Of a stretch of 64,000 nucleotides of DNA, positions 28,088 to 37,867 are shown piece after piece; position 1 is the first letter of the stretch, and every line of letters starts with the position of its first letter. The notes below the pieces were generated by a model. That model did not search any database, was not told the DNA's origin, and saw only the letters and a list, made by a program, of their open reading frames with translations. The DNA lies in assembly GCA_003990705.1 (NCBI GenBank), contig AP018319.1:1-64000 (forward strand). The letters run 5' to 3'. The position numbers and the translations under genes are program-made. Source of the stretch: Nostoc sp. HK-01 (GTDB lineage Bacteria > Cyanobacteriota > Cyanobacteriia > Cyanobacteriales > Nostocaceae).

Positions 28088-28345
28088 AACTCGCAATTTG
28101 CAGGTAGCATAGTCGATGCCAATACTGTCGAAGCACAGCAAATTGGTGGTAACATTCAAAACAATAACACTAAAGACTTCTCAAGCTAACCCATGCCAGA
28201 ATTGCAAGAACCGCAGCAAGGCAATAACAACGTCACCTTACGCCTTCTTCTCTACCGCAACGGTTACATCCCCTGGAACTAAGCCCGTTTTCTCAACTAC
28301 TGCACCGAGCGTATGTTACTCGGTGCGTGTCGGCGGTCGCTACCC
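28088..28345 (+). pseudogene. Collapsed remnant of NACHT-type genes
   Basis: The first part reads NSQFAGSIVDANTVEAQQIG, a divergent copy of the N-terminal module of the 22899 protein, and stops at about 28190. A new ATG follows at once (MPELQEPQQGNNN), which runs straight into TLRLLLYRNGYIPWN, the C-terminal tail of the same family. A stop codon and a frameshift break this tail (ARFLNYCTER then out of frame). The whole ATPase and membrane part is missing. This is a deletion remnant joining the two conserved ends. Confidence 0.65.
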
Positions 28346-28466
28346 AACACACCCAAACGCAGACTTACTCGAAATTTCAGGCTACACATTGGTTTACTGG
28401 TATAGTGTCTGTCCTAAAATCTACCGTGTCTACAAGGGCGAATCAACGCTTGGGTTAGTTTTTTAA

Positions 28467-28592
28467 CACACCACGCATTGGACAACCGAAGTAGATGAAA
28501 ACCAGTACACCAAACCCTTGAATGCAGTAGTGGCACTTGATGATTTTCTTTTGGCTGCAAGTATGGCTGATGAAAAGAACATCGCCGCGTAA
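28467..28592 (+). pseudogene. Headless C-terminal fragment
   Basis: A 41-codon plus-strand frame without a start codon encodes WTTEVDENQYTKPLNAVVAL followed by DDFLLAASMADEKNIAA. Composition looks like coding sequence. No family can be named. It lies between the NACHT remnant and the outer IS, and the DNA from 28593 to 28839 shows nothing further. Confidence 0.3.
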
Positions 28593-28904
28593 TTAAGGCT
28601 TTCAATTCCAGCAAATAACTGTTCATTGATTAGAAAAATGGAACATACCGTATTACTTAAAGCTTTTCTTAGCGCCATTCACATATAATCTAATGTCATA
28701 AGTTTTTATCTTCATTTTCATTAACTAAGTGTACTGCCTCCCAAAGTGGCAAAAAGAGCTATACGGTTCAGGCTTAAATAGAATTTTTTAAGTATTTTTT
28801 GATGTTCAGATAATAAAGAAATACTGAGTGTTGCTGAATCTGACTTTTCCCGTTAAGTCTCTTTTGCAAGCTGCCAACCTTCACAAAGGTCGTGTAATTT
28901 TAAC

Positions 28905-30580
28905 CTAGTGTGGTAAAACTTACTAGAGAAGACGACTCTCTAAATTAGCCAAGTAACCCTTGGGGTCTCTGCGAAATCGAAATTGTTCAATTCTTGCTTT
29001 GTGGTGTTTTTGCAATTGAGAGCGTAATTCAAGCCAAGTAACAATATCAACTTGTGCTAAATCAGATGCGGTAAAAGAATGAAGTTTAGTAGCGAGCGCA
29101 CAGGCAAGTTTGACAGAGCCACGAATAACGAGGGATGAGGGTGCAACTTTACGACCAGTACAACGACGTTGATGATGACGTAGCATACCAAAAGCGTGTT
29201 CTAAGTCATTATTAGTTCTGGGAAAATCTTCAATTTCATAACAATGAAAAAGTCCAGACCAGTAGCTGTGGGTAGTTTTTATGAAGTTATCGATTGCAGT
29301 GTTCAGGGTACCAGCTTTGTGCTTTTGTTGGGACATTTCTGTCAACAGTTGCTGATAACTTTGTTTGACCCCAGCAGCATCAAGACCTATTTTATTGTTG
29401 AGAATATTACTAGCTTTATCAACCCACTTATATGCAACCCTAACAGGTAAAAATAAAGATGCAGTAGCAAATAATCCCTTAGCTAGAAGGAGTTTTAGGT
29501 TAACTAAAGGTGGTGGTAAAGCACTTTTTTTTTCCATCCGTTCTAAGCTTTGTTCTATCAAAGTCAAATTTTCTTGTAACTTTAATCCAGATGCCTCTAA
29601 CGGTGGATGACCATCATTGGTTATAGAACTACGGACTGCCGAGCAATAATCTTCAATAATAGTTACCAAATCCTTATCTTCATTGGTAACGCTACGTTCA
29701 ATTTCTCGTAATCCTCTAACTTTTTTTTTTCAATTCCTTTTTTGCATGTCTATCCGCCTCATATATGGGTTTAATTGCTTCTTTCAGATAATGGTAATGA
29801 CATAAACCATGAGCAATTCTAGGTAATGCTAACCCAACAGCTTTGCGAATTGATTGTTGTCCATCACTAACAACTCCATCAATTGGTACATCCAAAGTAT
29901 TAGTTACTTCTAATAATAACGCCACTAAATCTTCATTTCTTGATGATAATAAGGTTTTAGCTAGTAAGATTTCTCCAGATAAGCAATCTCGAATTACCCA
30001 TAATACCTCATGTCCAATTTCTGGCTGCATCCCATCAATGGCTAATATTACCCGTCCTTGATTAGCCATTATGGCTTTTAACCTTTTATGGTCTTTTAGC
30101 CATAAAGAATTTTCTCGTCATATCTGTCAATTAGGTGCGTGACCGTTCGTTGACTTATACATATACCCTTTAATTCAAGGTGAGCGTGTATTTGGGTAAC
30201 ACTCCTATGTTCCTGGTAGCGTAATGCTCCTATATAAGCAATCACATCCAACCCAAATTCGTTCTGTGGTAGAGCTAAGGAACCTTCTTGCTCTGGTCGA
30301 TATGCTTTTTTATACCGCAGACATGACTTATTTTGACATCGCCGAATTTTTAGCTGTAGTTCTACTACCCCATTTAGCGTTCTTATATGTCGAGGATTAT
30401 TGTATTCATTCCACATTGCTTGACCGCACGAAGGGCATTTTTTTTGAACACAATCGAGTACTTCAAACGATGTTGCTTCTGGTTTTAAACTTTTTCTTAC
30501 CAAGTTTTTGCACCATTATTTCGTTACAAGCTCAAGATTACAGGATTTCTGCTCCTCTCTAGTAAGTTTTGCCACACTAG
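28905..30580 (-). mobile_element. Nested insertion sequence, copy 1 of two
   Basis: A 1676-bp element with 24-bp near-perfect inverted repeats (ends CTAGTGTGG and CCACACTAG; one T/C difference in the arms). It is flanked by an 8-bp target duplication ATTTTAAC (28897-28904 and 30581-30588) inside the transposase gene of the IS4-like element. It appears identical in length and sequence to the copy at 57471-59146, so both moved recently. Confidence 0.9.
28923..30503 (-). CDS. DDE transposase split over three frames (copy 1)
   Basis: Part 1 (30096-30503) has a zinc-finger head (CPSCGQ and CQNKSC) and a helix-turn-helix. Part 2 (29716-30069) has the catalytic Asp residues (ILAIDGMQPE, GVVSDGQQS) and HYHYLKEA. 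Part 3 (28923-29669, open up to about 29729) has the catalytic Glu region (NNDLEHAFGMLRHHQRRCTG). The first break is near 30096-30110; the second lies at a run of ten A residues on the coding strand (29721-29730), where +1 recoding or transcriptional slippage would restore the frame. The family resembles MULE/IS256-like DDE enzymes, but I cannot assign it. The same breaks occur in copy 2. Confidence 0.7.
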
Positions 30581-32010
30581 ATTTTAACCAACCTCGCCAC
30601 AGCACCTGAATACCAATGGGTGTTTTACTTCGATGTTCTAAGTAGCCGCCAAGACGGGCAATGACTTCAACAGCCCAGCTAACTGTTAATACTTTGGGAA
30701 GTTTGGGGGACTTAGCTTTTAAAATCTTAAGTTCAAGGGGGTTAAGAATCTCAATGGCAGGAGAGTCAGGTTGAGTGCGGTGTAGATAAGTTAGTTGCAA
30801 CAGTTCTACCGCAATCACGCTCAAGAAACCAATGAGAACTTTCATCCCATCAGCAGCAAGTCTGTATTTTTCTACCTGACATCCAGACTTGAAAATTTTA
30901 TGGTATTCTTCCACACGCCAACGATACGTATACCAACGTAAAATTGTAGAAGCCATCTGAATATCTGCAATAACTTCTGTTGTTAACAACATCCATTCCA
31001 CAGGTGTTTCGCTTTCGGGACAATCAATTTCTGTGGCATAAACAGCATACACAGATAGCGGGTTACGGTTATCAAAACGATAAGGAGTACGTAGATTGAC
31101 CGGACAAAATCGTATAGCTAGTTTGGTTTGACGAGCAGTACGCTGGCTCGTGGATGGTAATTCAATTTTCTGTTCAAAACTAATAGGTTGAGCTTCTAAC
31201 TTCGACCACAGACGTTCGCTTTCGGAATCTAAACTACGGTTATGAGCCGCACGAACTATGATTCCAGTGTGTTGGAGTTGGCGAAGTTGATCAAAAACTT
31301 CTGTAATATCACCTTCGCGGTCGAAAACATGAATCACTTGTGTGTGCTGGCTTACAAGCTTTTCTACAGTGGTTAGAGCTTCTACCCACTTATAAGATTC
31401 TTTCTGTTCAAAAGGGCGGTTTCGGGCTTCTTTACGTGCTGCTGCTTGCCTTTTTTTCTTCTGTGTCGGTGTTTCATCTTTCGGTGGCTTGTGTTTCGGC
31501 TCACGATTCCAAAGTTTTTGCCATAACAGACCTATGGATTGACCTTTCTGAGGCTCTATCGCTAAGGCACTGTGTAATATTAAACCATTACCCCCTTTAC
31601 CAATTGGGCCGTAACCTTCTTTTTTCACCTCAATACTGCCATAATCTAGAAAAGTTGTGTCTCCAACACACAGCACTATGTCGCGTTCTGCAACATTTTC
31701 TGCCGTCATCTGACAGTGCGGCTCAATCACGCTGGAAAATTGCACTTTTGGGTTGGCAAAAACTCATAGGCTCTCTTGAGTACCGTTCCATTGCTGAAGA
31801 TTTCTGACAGTGCTTTCCCAAATCCAAGGCTTAGAGCATACCCAATTGACATTGCGCGCTCATTCAATCGGCGATCTCCCAGAGATATGGTTGCAAAATT
31901 CTTCTCCCACCAGTCCAGCATTGCTTGTTACCTTTAGTACCCGATGACAATTAATTTACCGTATATGCTGTGCTGTTCTTCAAGCCCTTTACCAGCAAGC
32001 CTTTCAAGAC

Positions 32011-33192
32011 TTAACGGGAAAAGTCAGGTCCTGTATAACTGCCAGCATATTTTCCAGAAGGAATGTTTGCTTTTACTATGTCTCCAGTAGTGAACCCCAT
32101 AAAGAATTTAGCTTTCGGAGCATGAGCTTTTGGAAACCCATACTTATCAGTGCGGCATCTTTGACGAGCGCCATGCCCTTTAGCTTTGATAATCAACGGT
32201 TTCACCCCATTCAAAAGTAACCTTGAGGGTGTTGATACACCGACACAAGCCGCATCCGTCCAGTGGTGTTTTGCAATTCCTCTAGTTTGGCGATTAAACT
32301 TTGTTCTACCACCAGAGCCTAATTCCACAGGCAGTCCAGTTAATTGAAGTCTGCGATACAATTCCCATCGTGTTGTATTAACTGCTGTCGCATCTTTGAG
32401 AGGTGCTTTGGCTTGAGCTAAAATACGCTTGAGTAATTCTGGTTTTTTGGCAAGAAACTGCTTAACTGGCTGATTACTTTTAGCTTGGTTGCAGTCGTGA
32501 CAAGCAATGGTCAAATTACTCACGTGATCGCTGCCACCTTTGGACTTGGGATGAATATGCTCAACCTCAAACGGCACATTCTCTACACCACAGTAGACGC
32601 ATTTTCTACCCCACTTTTGGAGTAAGTATTCGCGCACTTCAAAGCCAAATAATTCGCCCTGTTGATATTCGACACCTTTGATTTCAGGATTTTGGAGTTG
32701 TTGCAAATCAAACCATACTAACTCTTGAGAGATGTCCGTAATTGGGCATAGTTTCATGAGTCGCCGCATCCAAGTTTCAATGTTAGCGATACGACTTTCA
32801 AGTGATGGTGGTAGCCATCCTGCCCTGCGTCGCCTGTTGAGAAACCGGGGTTTACGGTAACGAGTTTTACGTGAGCGTCGCCCTCGGCGTAATGCTCTAC
32901 GTGTAAGAAGAGCATTTTTGACTTGTTGCCCTCTGTGGTGTATTTCAAATGCGCCTACAACCCGTCCAGTACATTCTTGAACTATAGCCACTCCTGTTAC
33001 TCTGCTACCAGGGTCAATTTTTAGGCGATGGGGATGAGTTGTGGAGTTTTCCTCTACTCTATCCTGCATCATAATAGTAAACGGGTAGCGTCGGTAAACT
33101 TTAGCTCTCCCTTTTTTGAGTAATTCTCTTGCCCGTGCTGGATGGCAGGGATTGAGTGGTTGTAAATTTTGGTCTAGTACGAAAACTCGCAT
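32011..33192 (-). CDS. iscB: IscB-type RNA-guided nuclease, C-terminally truncated
   Basis: An OMEGA-type nuclease ancestral to Cas9. Domains in order: PLMP/RRXRR head (LDQNLQPLNPC, residues 6-16), RuvC-I with Asp60 (LKIDPGSRVTG), Arg-rich bridge helix (about 98-125), RuvC-II with Glu157 (SQELVWFD), HNH with two zinc-binding Cys pairs (CVYC at 198-201, CHDC at 231-234) and EHIHP (His212, His214), RuvC-III HHWTDA (309-314, Asp313). All catalytic residues are present. Native sequence ends at about Gly388, where the outer IS starts; the last four codons come from the IS inverted repeat. The usual C-terminal PAM-side/RNA-binding end of some 30-50 residues is therefore missing. Confidence 0.8.
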   Translation of the reverse strand: MRVFVLDQNLQPLNPCHPARARELLKKGRAKVYRRYPFTIMMQDRVEENSTTHPHRLKIDPGSRVTGVAIVQECTGRVVGAFEIHHRGQQVKNALLTRRALRRGRRSRKTRYRKPRFLNRRRRAGWLPPSLESRIANIETWMRRLMKLCPITDISQELVWFDLQQLQNPEIKGVEYQQGELFGFEVREYLLQKWGRKCVYCGVENVPFEVEHIHPKSKGGSDHVSNLTIACHDCNQAKSNQPVKQFLAKKPELLKRILAQAKAPLKDATAVNTTRWELYRRLQLTGLPVELGSGGRTKFNRQTRGIAKHHWTDAACVGVSTPSRLLLNGVKPLIIKAKGHGARQRCRTDKYGFPKAHAPKAKFFMGFTTGDIVKANIPSGKYAGSYTGPDFSR

Positions 33193-33480
33193 TACTTTGA
33201 ACTCTCAACAAATGTTGGTAAGGTTTGCCTCGACAAAGTTATTTGAACTTGTTGGGTACAACGCACTTCCTTAACTCATTACAGATGTTTAACGTTGTAC
33301 GAAAGGACTACAAGCTGGCACGTATTTGTAGGTTTCATGATTCAAATAACGTAGGTTTTAAGAACCTTAGTCTGGTCAAGTTAGAGCTTTTTACAAGCTC
33401 CCGTCATACCTTTTGGGTTGACGGTGAGTTCTTGACTCGATTTGTTCATAAGCTTGGGGAAAGAAAAACAGCATGAAGTC
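33193..33480 (-). ncRNA. Candidate HEARO/omegaRNA upstream of iscB
   Basis: IscB guide RNAs (HEARO RNAs) lie directly 5' of the gene, which is here. On the minus strand the region shows several stems: an 8-bp stem GTACAACG/CGTTGTAC (33256-33263 with 33293-33300) and a GAGCTT/AAGCTC hairpin (33384-33389 with 33395-33400). It holds no convincing gene on either strand. The end points are estimates. Without a covariance search this remains a position-and-structure call. Confidence 0.5.
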
Positions 33481-33559
33481 TTGAAATACAGTTGTAGTAT
33501 CTGCTTCCAAGGCGAATCATATTCCGTCTGCGGATTTTCATTTGTCAATTCTTTAAGAC

Positions 33560-33737
33560 AATCGGCTCAAATCATATTATCTATGGGTATCAAGATGGAA
33601 AATATTTTGAAGAATGTTATGAAGCTCAAGAAGCATATCAAGAAGCTATTGAACATCTAGAATCGATGGGAATCTGCTCTAAAACATCACAGGATGTCAA
33701 CAGTATTTTGCAGGACATAACTAGCGAAATAGTTTAA
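33560..33737 (+). pseudogene. Headless hypothetical fragment
   Basis: A plus-strand frame without a start codon encodes NHIIYGYQDGKYFEECYEAQ, then EAYQEAIEHLESMG, and ends ILQDITSEIV. Composition and periodicity look genuine. An overlapping frame at 33442-33660 also reads weakly protein-like (SCSICFQGESYSVCG), so a frameshift may join an upstream part to this tail. No family is recognised. Confidence 0.3.
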
Positions 33738-33787
33738 ATGCTATATCAGTACTGGCAGAGGTAGGTGATTATGATTTTGGGATAATC

Positions 33788-34447
33788 ATGTCGCTTTATC
33801 TTTCTAAAATAAACATTCCTGTACAAAAAATGAATTACTCAACCGCGATTCAAACGCTCAAAAATTCAGATCCAATCTTGGCAAATTTAATAGACATAGT
33901 GGGAGATTACAAACTACATCAAACGCAACAAACGGGAGATTTACTGTTTTCGCTGTCACGGGCAATTCTTTATCAACAATTATCTACTAAAGCTGCTGCT
34001 GTTATCCATAATAGATTTTTGCAGCTTTATTCTGAAAACTTGCCAACAGCTTTAGATATCCTCAATACACCAGACGATGTTTTAAGAGGTGCTGGTATTT
34101 CACGTCCTAAAGTTTTATATCTGAAAGATTTAGCTGAGAAGGTTTTGGATGGATTGCCTAGCTTGGAAGAATTGCAAACAATGGATGATGAGAAGATTAT
34201 TGAAATTCTAACCCCAATTAAAGGCATCGGACTTTGGACAGTTCAAATGTTATTGATGTTTCGTCTACATCGATTGGATATTTTACCTGTAGATGATTTA
34301 GGTATTCGTGCTGCCATTTGCAGGCTGTATGGTTTAGCAGAACTACCTAAGAAAAAAACTGTCCAAGAAATAGGACAAATGTGGAAACCTTACCGTACTA
34401 TTGCTTGTTGGTATCTGTGGCGAAGTTTAGAACTAAAAGATAACTAA
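33788..34447 (+). CDS. DNA-3-methyladenine glycosylase, AlkA/HhH-GPD type (copy 1)
   Basis: A roughly 205-219-residue base-excision repair glycosylase that removes alkylated purines. The HhH-GPD core includes LSRAILYQQLSTKAAAVIHN (about residues 56-75), the hairpin IKGIGLWTVQMLLMF (about 144-158) and the catalytic Asp region DILPVDDLGIR. The ATG at 33788 or the one at 33830 (MNYSTAIQT) may be the start; both duplicates conserve the INIPVQK segment between them. A near-identical copy lies at 45663-46331. DNA just upstream (33741-33785) resembles the 3' end of the methylase-helicase gene. Confidence 0.85.
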   Translation: MSLYLSKINIPVQKMNYSTAIQTLKNSDPILANLIDIVGDYKLHQTQQTGDLLFSLSRAILYQQLSTKAAAVIHNRFLQLYSENLPTALDILNTPDDVLRGAGISRPKVLYLKDLAEKVLDGLPSLEELQTMDDEKIIEILTPIKGIGLWTVQMLLMFRLHRLDILPVDDLGIRAAICRLYGLAELPKKKTVQEIGQMWKPYRTIACWYLWRSLELKDN

Positions 34448-34634
34448 GCACAACCATCATCTATAGGACTCATATTTGATTTCTGAAAAACCAAATTTGC
34501 TAGAAGCTTGCTATACAGAGCTTTGTTTCTCAGTATACGTAGCAAAATTCAAGTACGATTCCTATATCGTTTTAAAGATTTACTCGCTCAACATTTCTGC
34601 CCAATCTAAAATTAAACTTTAGAGGTTAAAGATT

Positions 34635-35246
34635 ATGAGGTTTTATTCGCAAGTTATTTTCCCGCGTCTTCTCGACTGGAGTTTGTCAGATCCAGTCTTA
34701 GCTAAATATCGTCAAGAATTACTAGCTGATGTAACAGGAGAAGTTCTGGAAATTGGGTTTGGAACTGGGTTAAATTTGCTGTACTATCCTTCTAGAATTC
34801 GCAAAATCACTACAGTTGATGTAAATCCTGGAATGAATGCTTTAGCAAACAAGCGGATCAGTAACTCTGACATCACAGTTGAGCAACTCCTGCTCTCAAG
34901 TGAAAATTTACCGATGGCAGATAATACATTTGATAGCGTGATCAGTACTTGGACTTTATGCAGTATTGCAAATGTGCAACAAGCAATTCAAGAAATTTAT
35001 CGGGTACTAAAACCGGGTGGTAGATTCTTTTTCTTGGAACATGGGTTAAGTGAAAAGCCTAATGTACAAGTATGGCAGCATCGGCTCACACCCTTTCAGA
35101 AAGTCATAGCTGATGGATGTCACCTAAATCGAGATATTCAAAAATTAGTAGAACAGTATTTTGACCGTGTAGAGCTACATCAATTCACACCTGATAATTT
35201 GCCAGATTTGGTGGCTCATCTCTATCAAGGAGTTGCAACTAAATAA
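34635..35246 (+). CDS. Class I SAM-dependent methyltransferase
   Basis: A 203-residue methyltransferase. Motif I is VLEIGFGTGLNLLYY (about residues 37-51), followed by ITTVDVNPGM, then DNTFDSVISTWTLCS (post I/motif II region) and YRVLKPGGRFFFLEHGL (motif III). It resembles the METTL7/UbiE-like group acting on small molecules or lipids. The substrate is unknown. Stand-alone gene; the preceding 187 bp show no gene. Confidence 0.8.
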   Translation: MRFYSQVIFPRLLDWSLSDPVLAKYRQELLADVTGEVLEIGFGTGLNLLYYPSRIRKITTVDVNPGMNALANKRISNSDITVEQLLLSSENLPMADNTFDSVISTWTLCSIANVQQAIQEIYRVLKPGGRFFFLEHGLSEKPNVQVWQHRLTPFQKVIADGCHLNRDIQKLVEQYFDRVELHQFTPDNLPDLVAHLYQGVATK

Positions 35247-35421
35247 TGCCTGCAATGTTTATCAGGAGGTACAATTTCCACCAAGATATACGAGCATATT
35301 GCCGAAAGTAACAACTATTCCATAAATAAACTCCAAGCAAAGTCACAAATATTTTGTTAATAATACTACTTCATTTCTTGTATTTAGATTTACTGCTGGC
35401 ATAAGGCTAAAAGTTACTATC

Positions 35422-35769
35422 TTACTTAATGAATATGCTGTTTCTTCGCTTGTTTGTAGCTGGAAAAAAATCTTGTGAATTTGTTGGTTGTTGGCTTTGA
35501 TTACGTCGAATTTTCTCAAATAAAGCAGGTGGAGTTGCTTGACGAAATGCTCCACAGTAGTGCATAGACATGACTGCTTTAAATGCCCAGTGGTTTGCTG
35601 GTAAATCACTAAAAGGATTAGGTAAAGTTTCTGCTTGGTTGTTAATACAAGCATTTTGAACTTGAGTTAATTTCTGTGATTCATCATTAATTTGCTCTTG
35701 AGCTTTTACGGGAGCCAGTATCCCAAAGGTAGTTAATGCTAAAATTGCTGACAAAATTTTATAATTCAT
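35422..35769 (-). CDS. Secreted protein with an S-layer-homology-like segment
   Basis: A 115-residue protein with a signal peptide (hydrophobic residues 5-20, APVKAQEQ cleavage region at about 23). The mature part contains NPFSDLPANHWAFKAVMSMH (about residues 51-70), the usual SLH start (F-x-D-x-P-x-x-H-W-A). Only one partial SLH unit is present, followed by a polar tail. Likely a small periplasmic or envelope protein; a truncated porin-like N terminus is the alternative. Confidence 0.6.
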   Translation of the reverse strand: MNYKILSAILALTTFGILAPVKAQEQINDESQKLTQVQNACINNQAETLPNPFSDLPANHWAFKAVMSMHYCGAFRQATPPALFEKIRRNQSQQPTNSQDFFPATNKRRNSIFIK

Positions 35770-35926
35770 AAGTCCTAAAAAATGCTTACCTTTCTGTATT
35801 TTAGCTTCTGAAAAATGAATTTTGATGTGAAATGAGCGAGCGCATTTCTAACTAACCTCCTAAACTAAATATCGGTAGAATGTGTAAACCAGCACGTCCA
35901 ACAAAAACTGTAGCAATTAACGAAAA

Positions 35927-37792
35927 ATGTTCAGTCTGCGCGATTACCAACAAGATTTAGTTTCCAAAACTTTTGCGGCTTGGAATGGTGGAATTAGAAA
36001 GGTACTACTGCAACTAAGCACGGGTGGTGGCAAGACAATTATCTTTGCCGCCGTAGCATCTAAGATGACTGCTCAAAGTGAAGGTGTCTTGGTAGTTGCT
36101 CATAGAGAAGAGTTAATTCTCCAGGCGGCCGAGAAACTAGCGGCGGTGACAAAATTACAACCAGGAATTATTAAAGCTGGATACAAGCCGAATGATTCAT
36201 TAATTCAAGTAGCTAGTATTCAAACTCTTTCACGACGAGAAACCTACCCGAAGGCGCAGCTTGTCATCATTGATGAAGCTCATCATTCTAGTGCTAACAG
36301 TTACCGCAAATTATTAGATGCTTACCCAGAAGCACTGATTTTAGGGTTAACTGCCACACCCAGACGTGAAGACGGCTATGGATTGCGAGATGTTTTTGAC
36401 CACCTGATCAGCTCGATTTCTACTAAGGAATTAATTGCTTTAGGCCACTTAACAGATTACAAATTAATTGCTGGCTTTAAATATTCTCGACACAAAGTTC
36501 CGCTAAAACGCGACTTTACGCGTAAAGAATTAGAGGAAGTTGCTTCTGACTACAAGCCATCTGAGGTATTGAAGCAGTGGCAGAATTTTTCCGCCCATCA
36601 AAAGACAGTAATTTTTGCCGTCAACGTCAAGCACTCTCAAGATATTACACAAGCTTTCTGCGCCAATGGAATCACTTGTGAGCATCTTGATGGCGAAACG
36701 AGTAACATTGAACGTAAAGAAATTTTAGATAGATTTCGTAGCGGTCAAACACAGGTTATCAGTAATTGTGCAATTTTAACTGAGGGATTTGATTGTCCTG
36801 ATTCCAGTGCCGCCGTCATTGCTCGACCGACTAGCAGTGTTACTCTCTGGCTGCAAATGATTGGCCGAGTCTTGCGTCCTGCACCGGGTAAAGAATATGC
36901 AACTATCTTAGACATGACTGATAACTGGTATCGGCTAGGTCGTCCATGTGACAACCGAAAATGGAGTCTTGATCCAGTATCCTGTGACCCTGATACCCAA
37001 GGAGCAAGATGTTGTCCTCACTGCCATCATGTCTTTAAACCAATGCCTGCCTTGATTCGGACAAAAGAATACTTTAATTGTCAAAAAGCCGAATTTGTCA
37101 TCCAGTATGAAGCAGATTGCCCCAATTGCAGTAAATCTTTTAAATGGGTCTTAGAAGAATCCTCGGTTACAGGAAATGATGGTGAAGTGGTAATTGTTGC
37201 TGACTCTGATATTGAGTTTAAAGAAGTTCCACCCGAAGTGCGTCCATCTTTATTAACCTCAGTTATTGAGGCTAAAAAGCGTAAGTTTAGAAATCAGGAA
37301 AGGAAACTAATTTTTTATAGTGCGACAATTAGAAGCTGGTTTTTAAATTGCCCTGAAGTCAATTTAACCGAACTAATTTATGCTACTGAATTACTTGATT
37401 GCCCACCACAAACATTTGAATCTAGCATAGAATCTTTAGTTTATAAAATTCGCAATACTCAAGAATGGACAGATGTAACCCAAATCATGTCTAATCGTCC
37501 TGATAACGTAAAAAAAGTTATTTGGAGTAAATTATCTCATGAGGAGAAAGACAGATTTAAAATAATGAAAGTCAATTATGAAAAGGAAATGAATGAAATT
37601 CAGGAATGGTTGACAGAAGAAAACTTAGTATTAGTAGCAGAGTATTTATCAGCTTGCCAAGACGTTGAGATGATTTCTTCTTTATGCCAAATCTATAAAA
37701 AACCAGTTATTCAAGCAGCCATTGACCGGATATCCGACGATAAACGTTACCAAATTAATCAATGGATTACACAGTTATACAAAGTCAGCTAG
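35927..37792 (+). CDS. Superfamily 2 DEAH helicase
   Basis: A 621-residue SF2 helicase of the SSL2/XPB-like group. Motif Q/I: LRDYQQDLV and LSTGGGKT (about 31-38); motif II DEAH (about 115); motif III TATPRR (about 141); C-terminal motifs IV-VI in TVIFAVNVKHSQ, EGFDCPDSSAAVIARP and MIGRVLRP (about 309-316). A Cys-rich segment (CCPHCHH, CPNCSK) after the helicase core could bind zinc. The C-terminal 150 residues are unassigned. Such helicases occur on mobile elements and in defence islands; the partner here is not evident. Confidence 0.85.
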   Translation: MFSLRDYQQDLVSKTFAAWNGGIRKVLLQLSTGGGKTIIFAAVASKMTAQSEGVLVVAHREELILQAAEKLAAVTKLQPGIIKAGYKPNDSLIQVASIQTLSRRETYPKAQLVIIDEAHHSSANSYRKLLDAYPEALILGLTATPRREDGYGLRDVFDHLISSISTKELIALGHLTDYKLIAGFKYSRHKVPLKRDFTRKELEEVASDYKPSEVLKQWQNFSAHQKTVIFAVNVKHSQDITQAFCANGITCEHLDGETSNIERKEILDRFRSGQTQVISNCAILTEGFDCPDSSAAVIARPTSSVTLWLQMIGRVLRPAPGKEYATILDMTDNWYRLGRPCDNRKWSLDPVSCDPDTQGARCCPHCHHVFKPMPALIRTKEYFNCQKAEFVIQYEADCPNCSKSFKWVLEESSVTGNDGEVVIVADSDIEFKEVPPEVRPSLLTSVIEAKKRKFRNQERKLIFYSATIRSWFLNCPEVNLTELIYATELLDCPPQTFESSIESLVYKIRNTQEWTDVTQIMSNRPDNVKKVIWSKLSHEEKDRFKIMKVNYEKEMNEIQEWLTEENLVLVAEYLSACQDVEMISSLCQIYKKPVIQAAIDRISDDKRYQINQWITQLYKVS

Positions 37793-37867
37793 AGAAGCGT
37801 TTAGCTTCAATGAAAGTTTTATAGTAATAAGCATTTCTTAAATGAGCATCCAACTAAACCAAAATTA

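Larger units (their letters stand above)
28853..31921 (-). pseudogene. Broken IS4/Tn5-like transposase
   Basis: The N terminus is at 31727-31921 (MLDWWEKNFATISLGDRRLN). A frameshift near 31735-31745 separates it from the main part (30589-31745), which carries CVGDTTFLDYGS, VIHVFDREGDI and the YRWRVEEYHKIFKSGC motif with the catalytic Glu, as in Tn5-type YREK enzymes. The 3' end is split by the inner IS after RGWLK. The last codons (LHDLCEGWQLAKET, stop) lie at 28853-28896 on the other side. Rejoining across the 8-bp duplication restores a continuous frame, which proves the nested order. Confidence 0.8.
28840..32027 (-). mobile_element. IS4/Tn5-like element, interrupted by a nested IS
   Basis: Perfect 21-bp inverted repeats mark the ends (CTGACTTTTCCCGTTAAGTC and one more T at 28840-28860; the reverse complement at 32007-32027). 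Without the inner IS (28905-30580) and its 8-bp duplication the element is about 1.5 kb. No target duplication is visible at the outer ends: the flanks differ. Its right end cuts the 3' end of iscB. The element can no longer make its own transposase. Confidence 0.8.

Noticed and set aside
33225-33476. 83-codon plus-strand frame upstream of iscB
   Set aside because: It lies antisense to the structured region expected to be the guide RNA and has no protein-like features.
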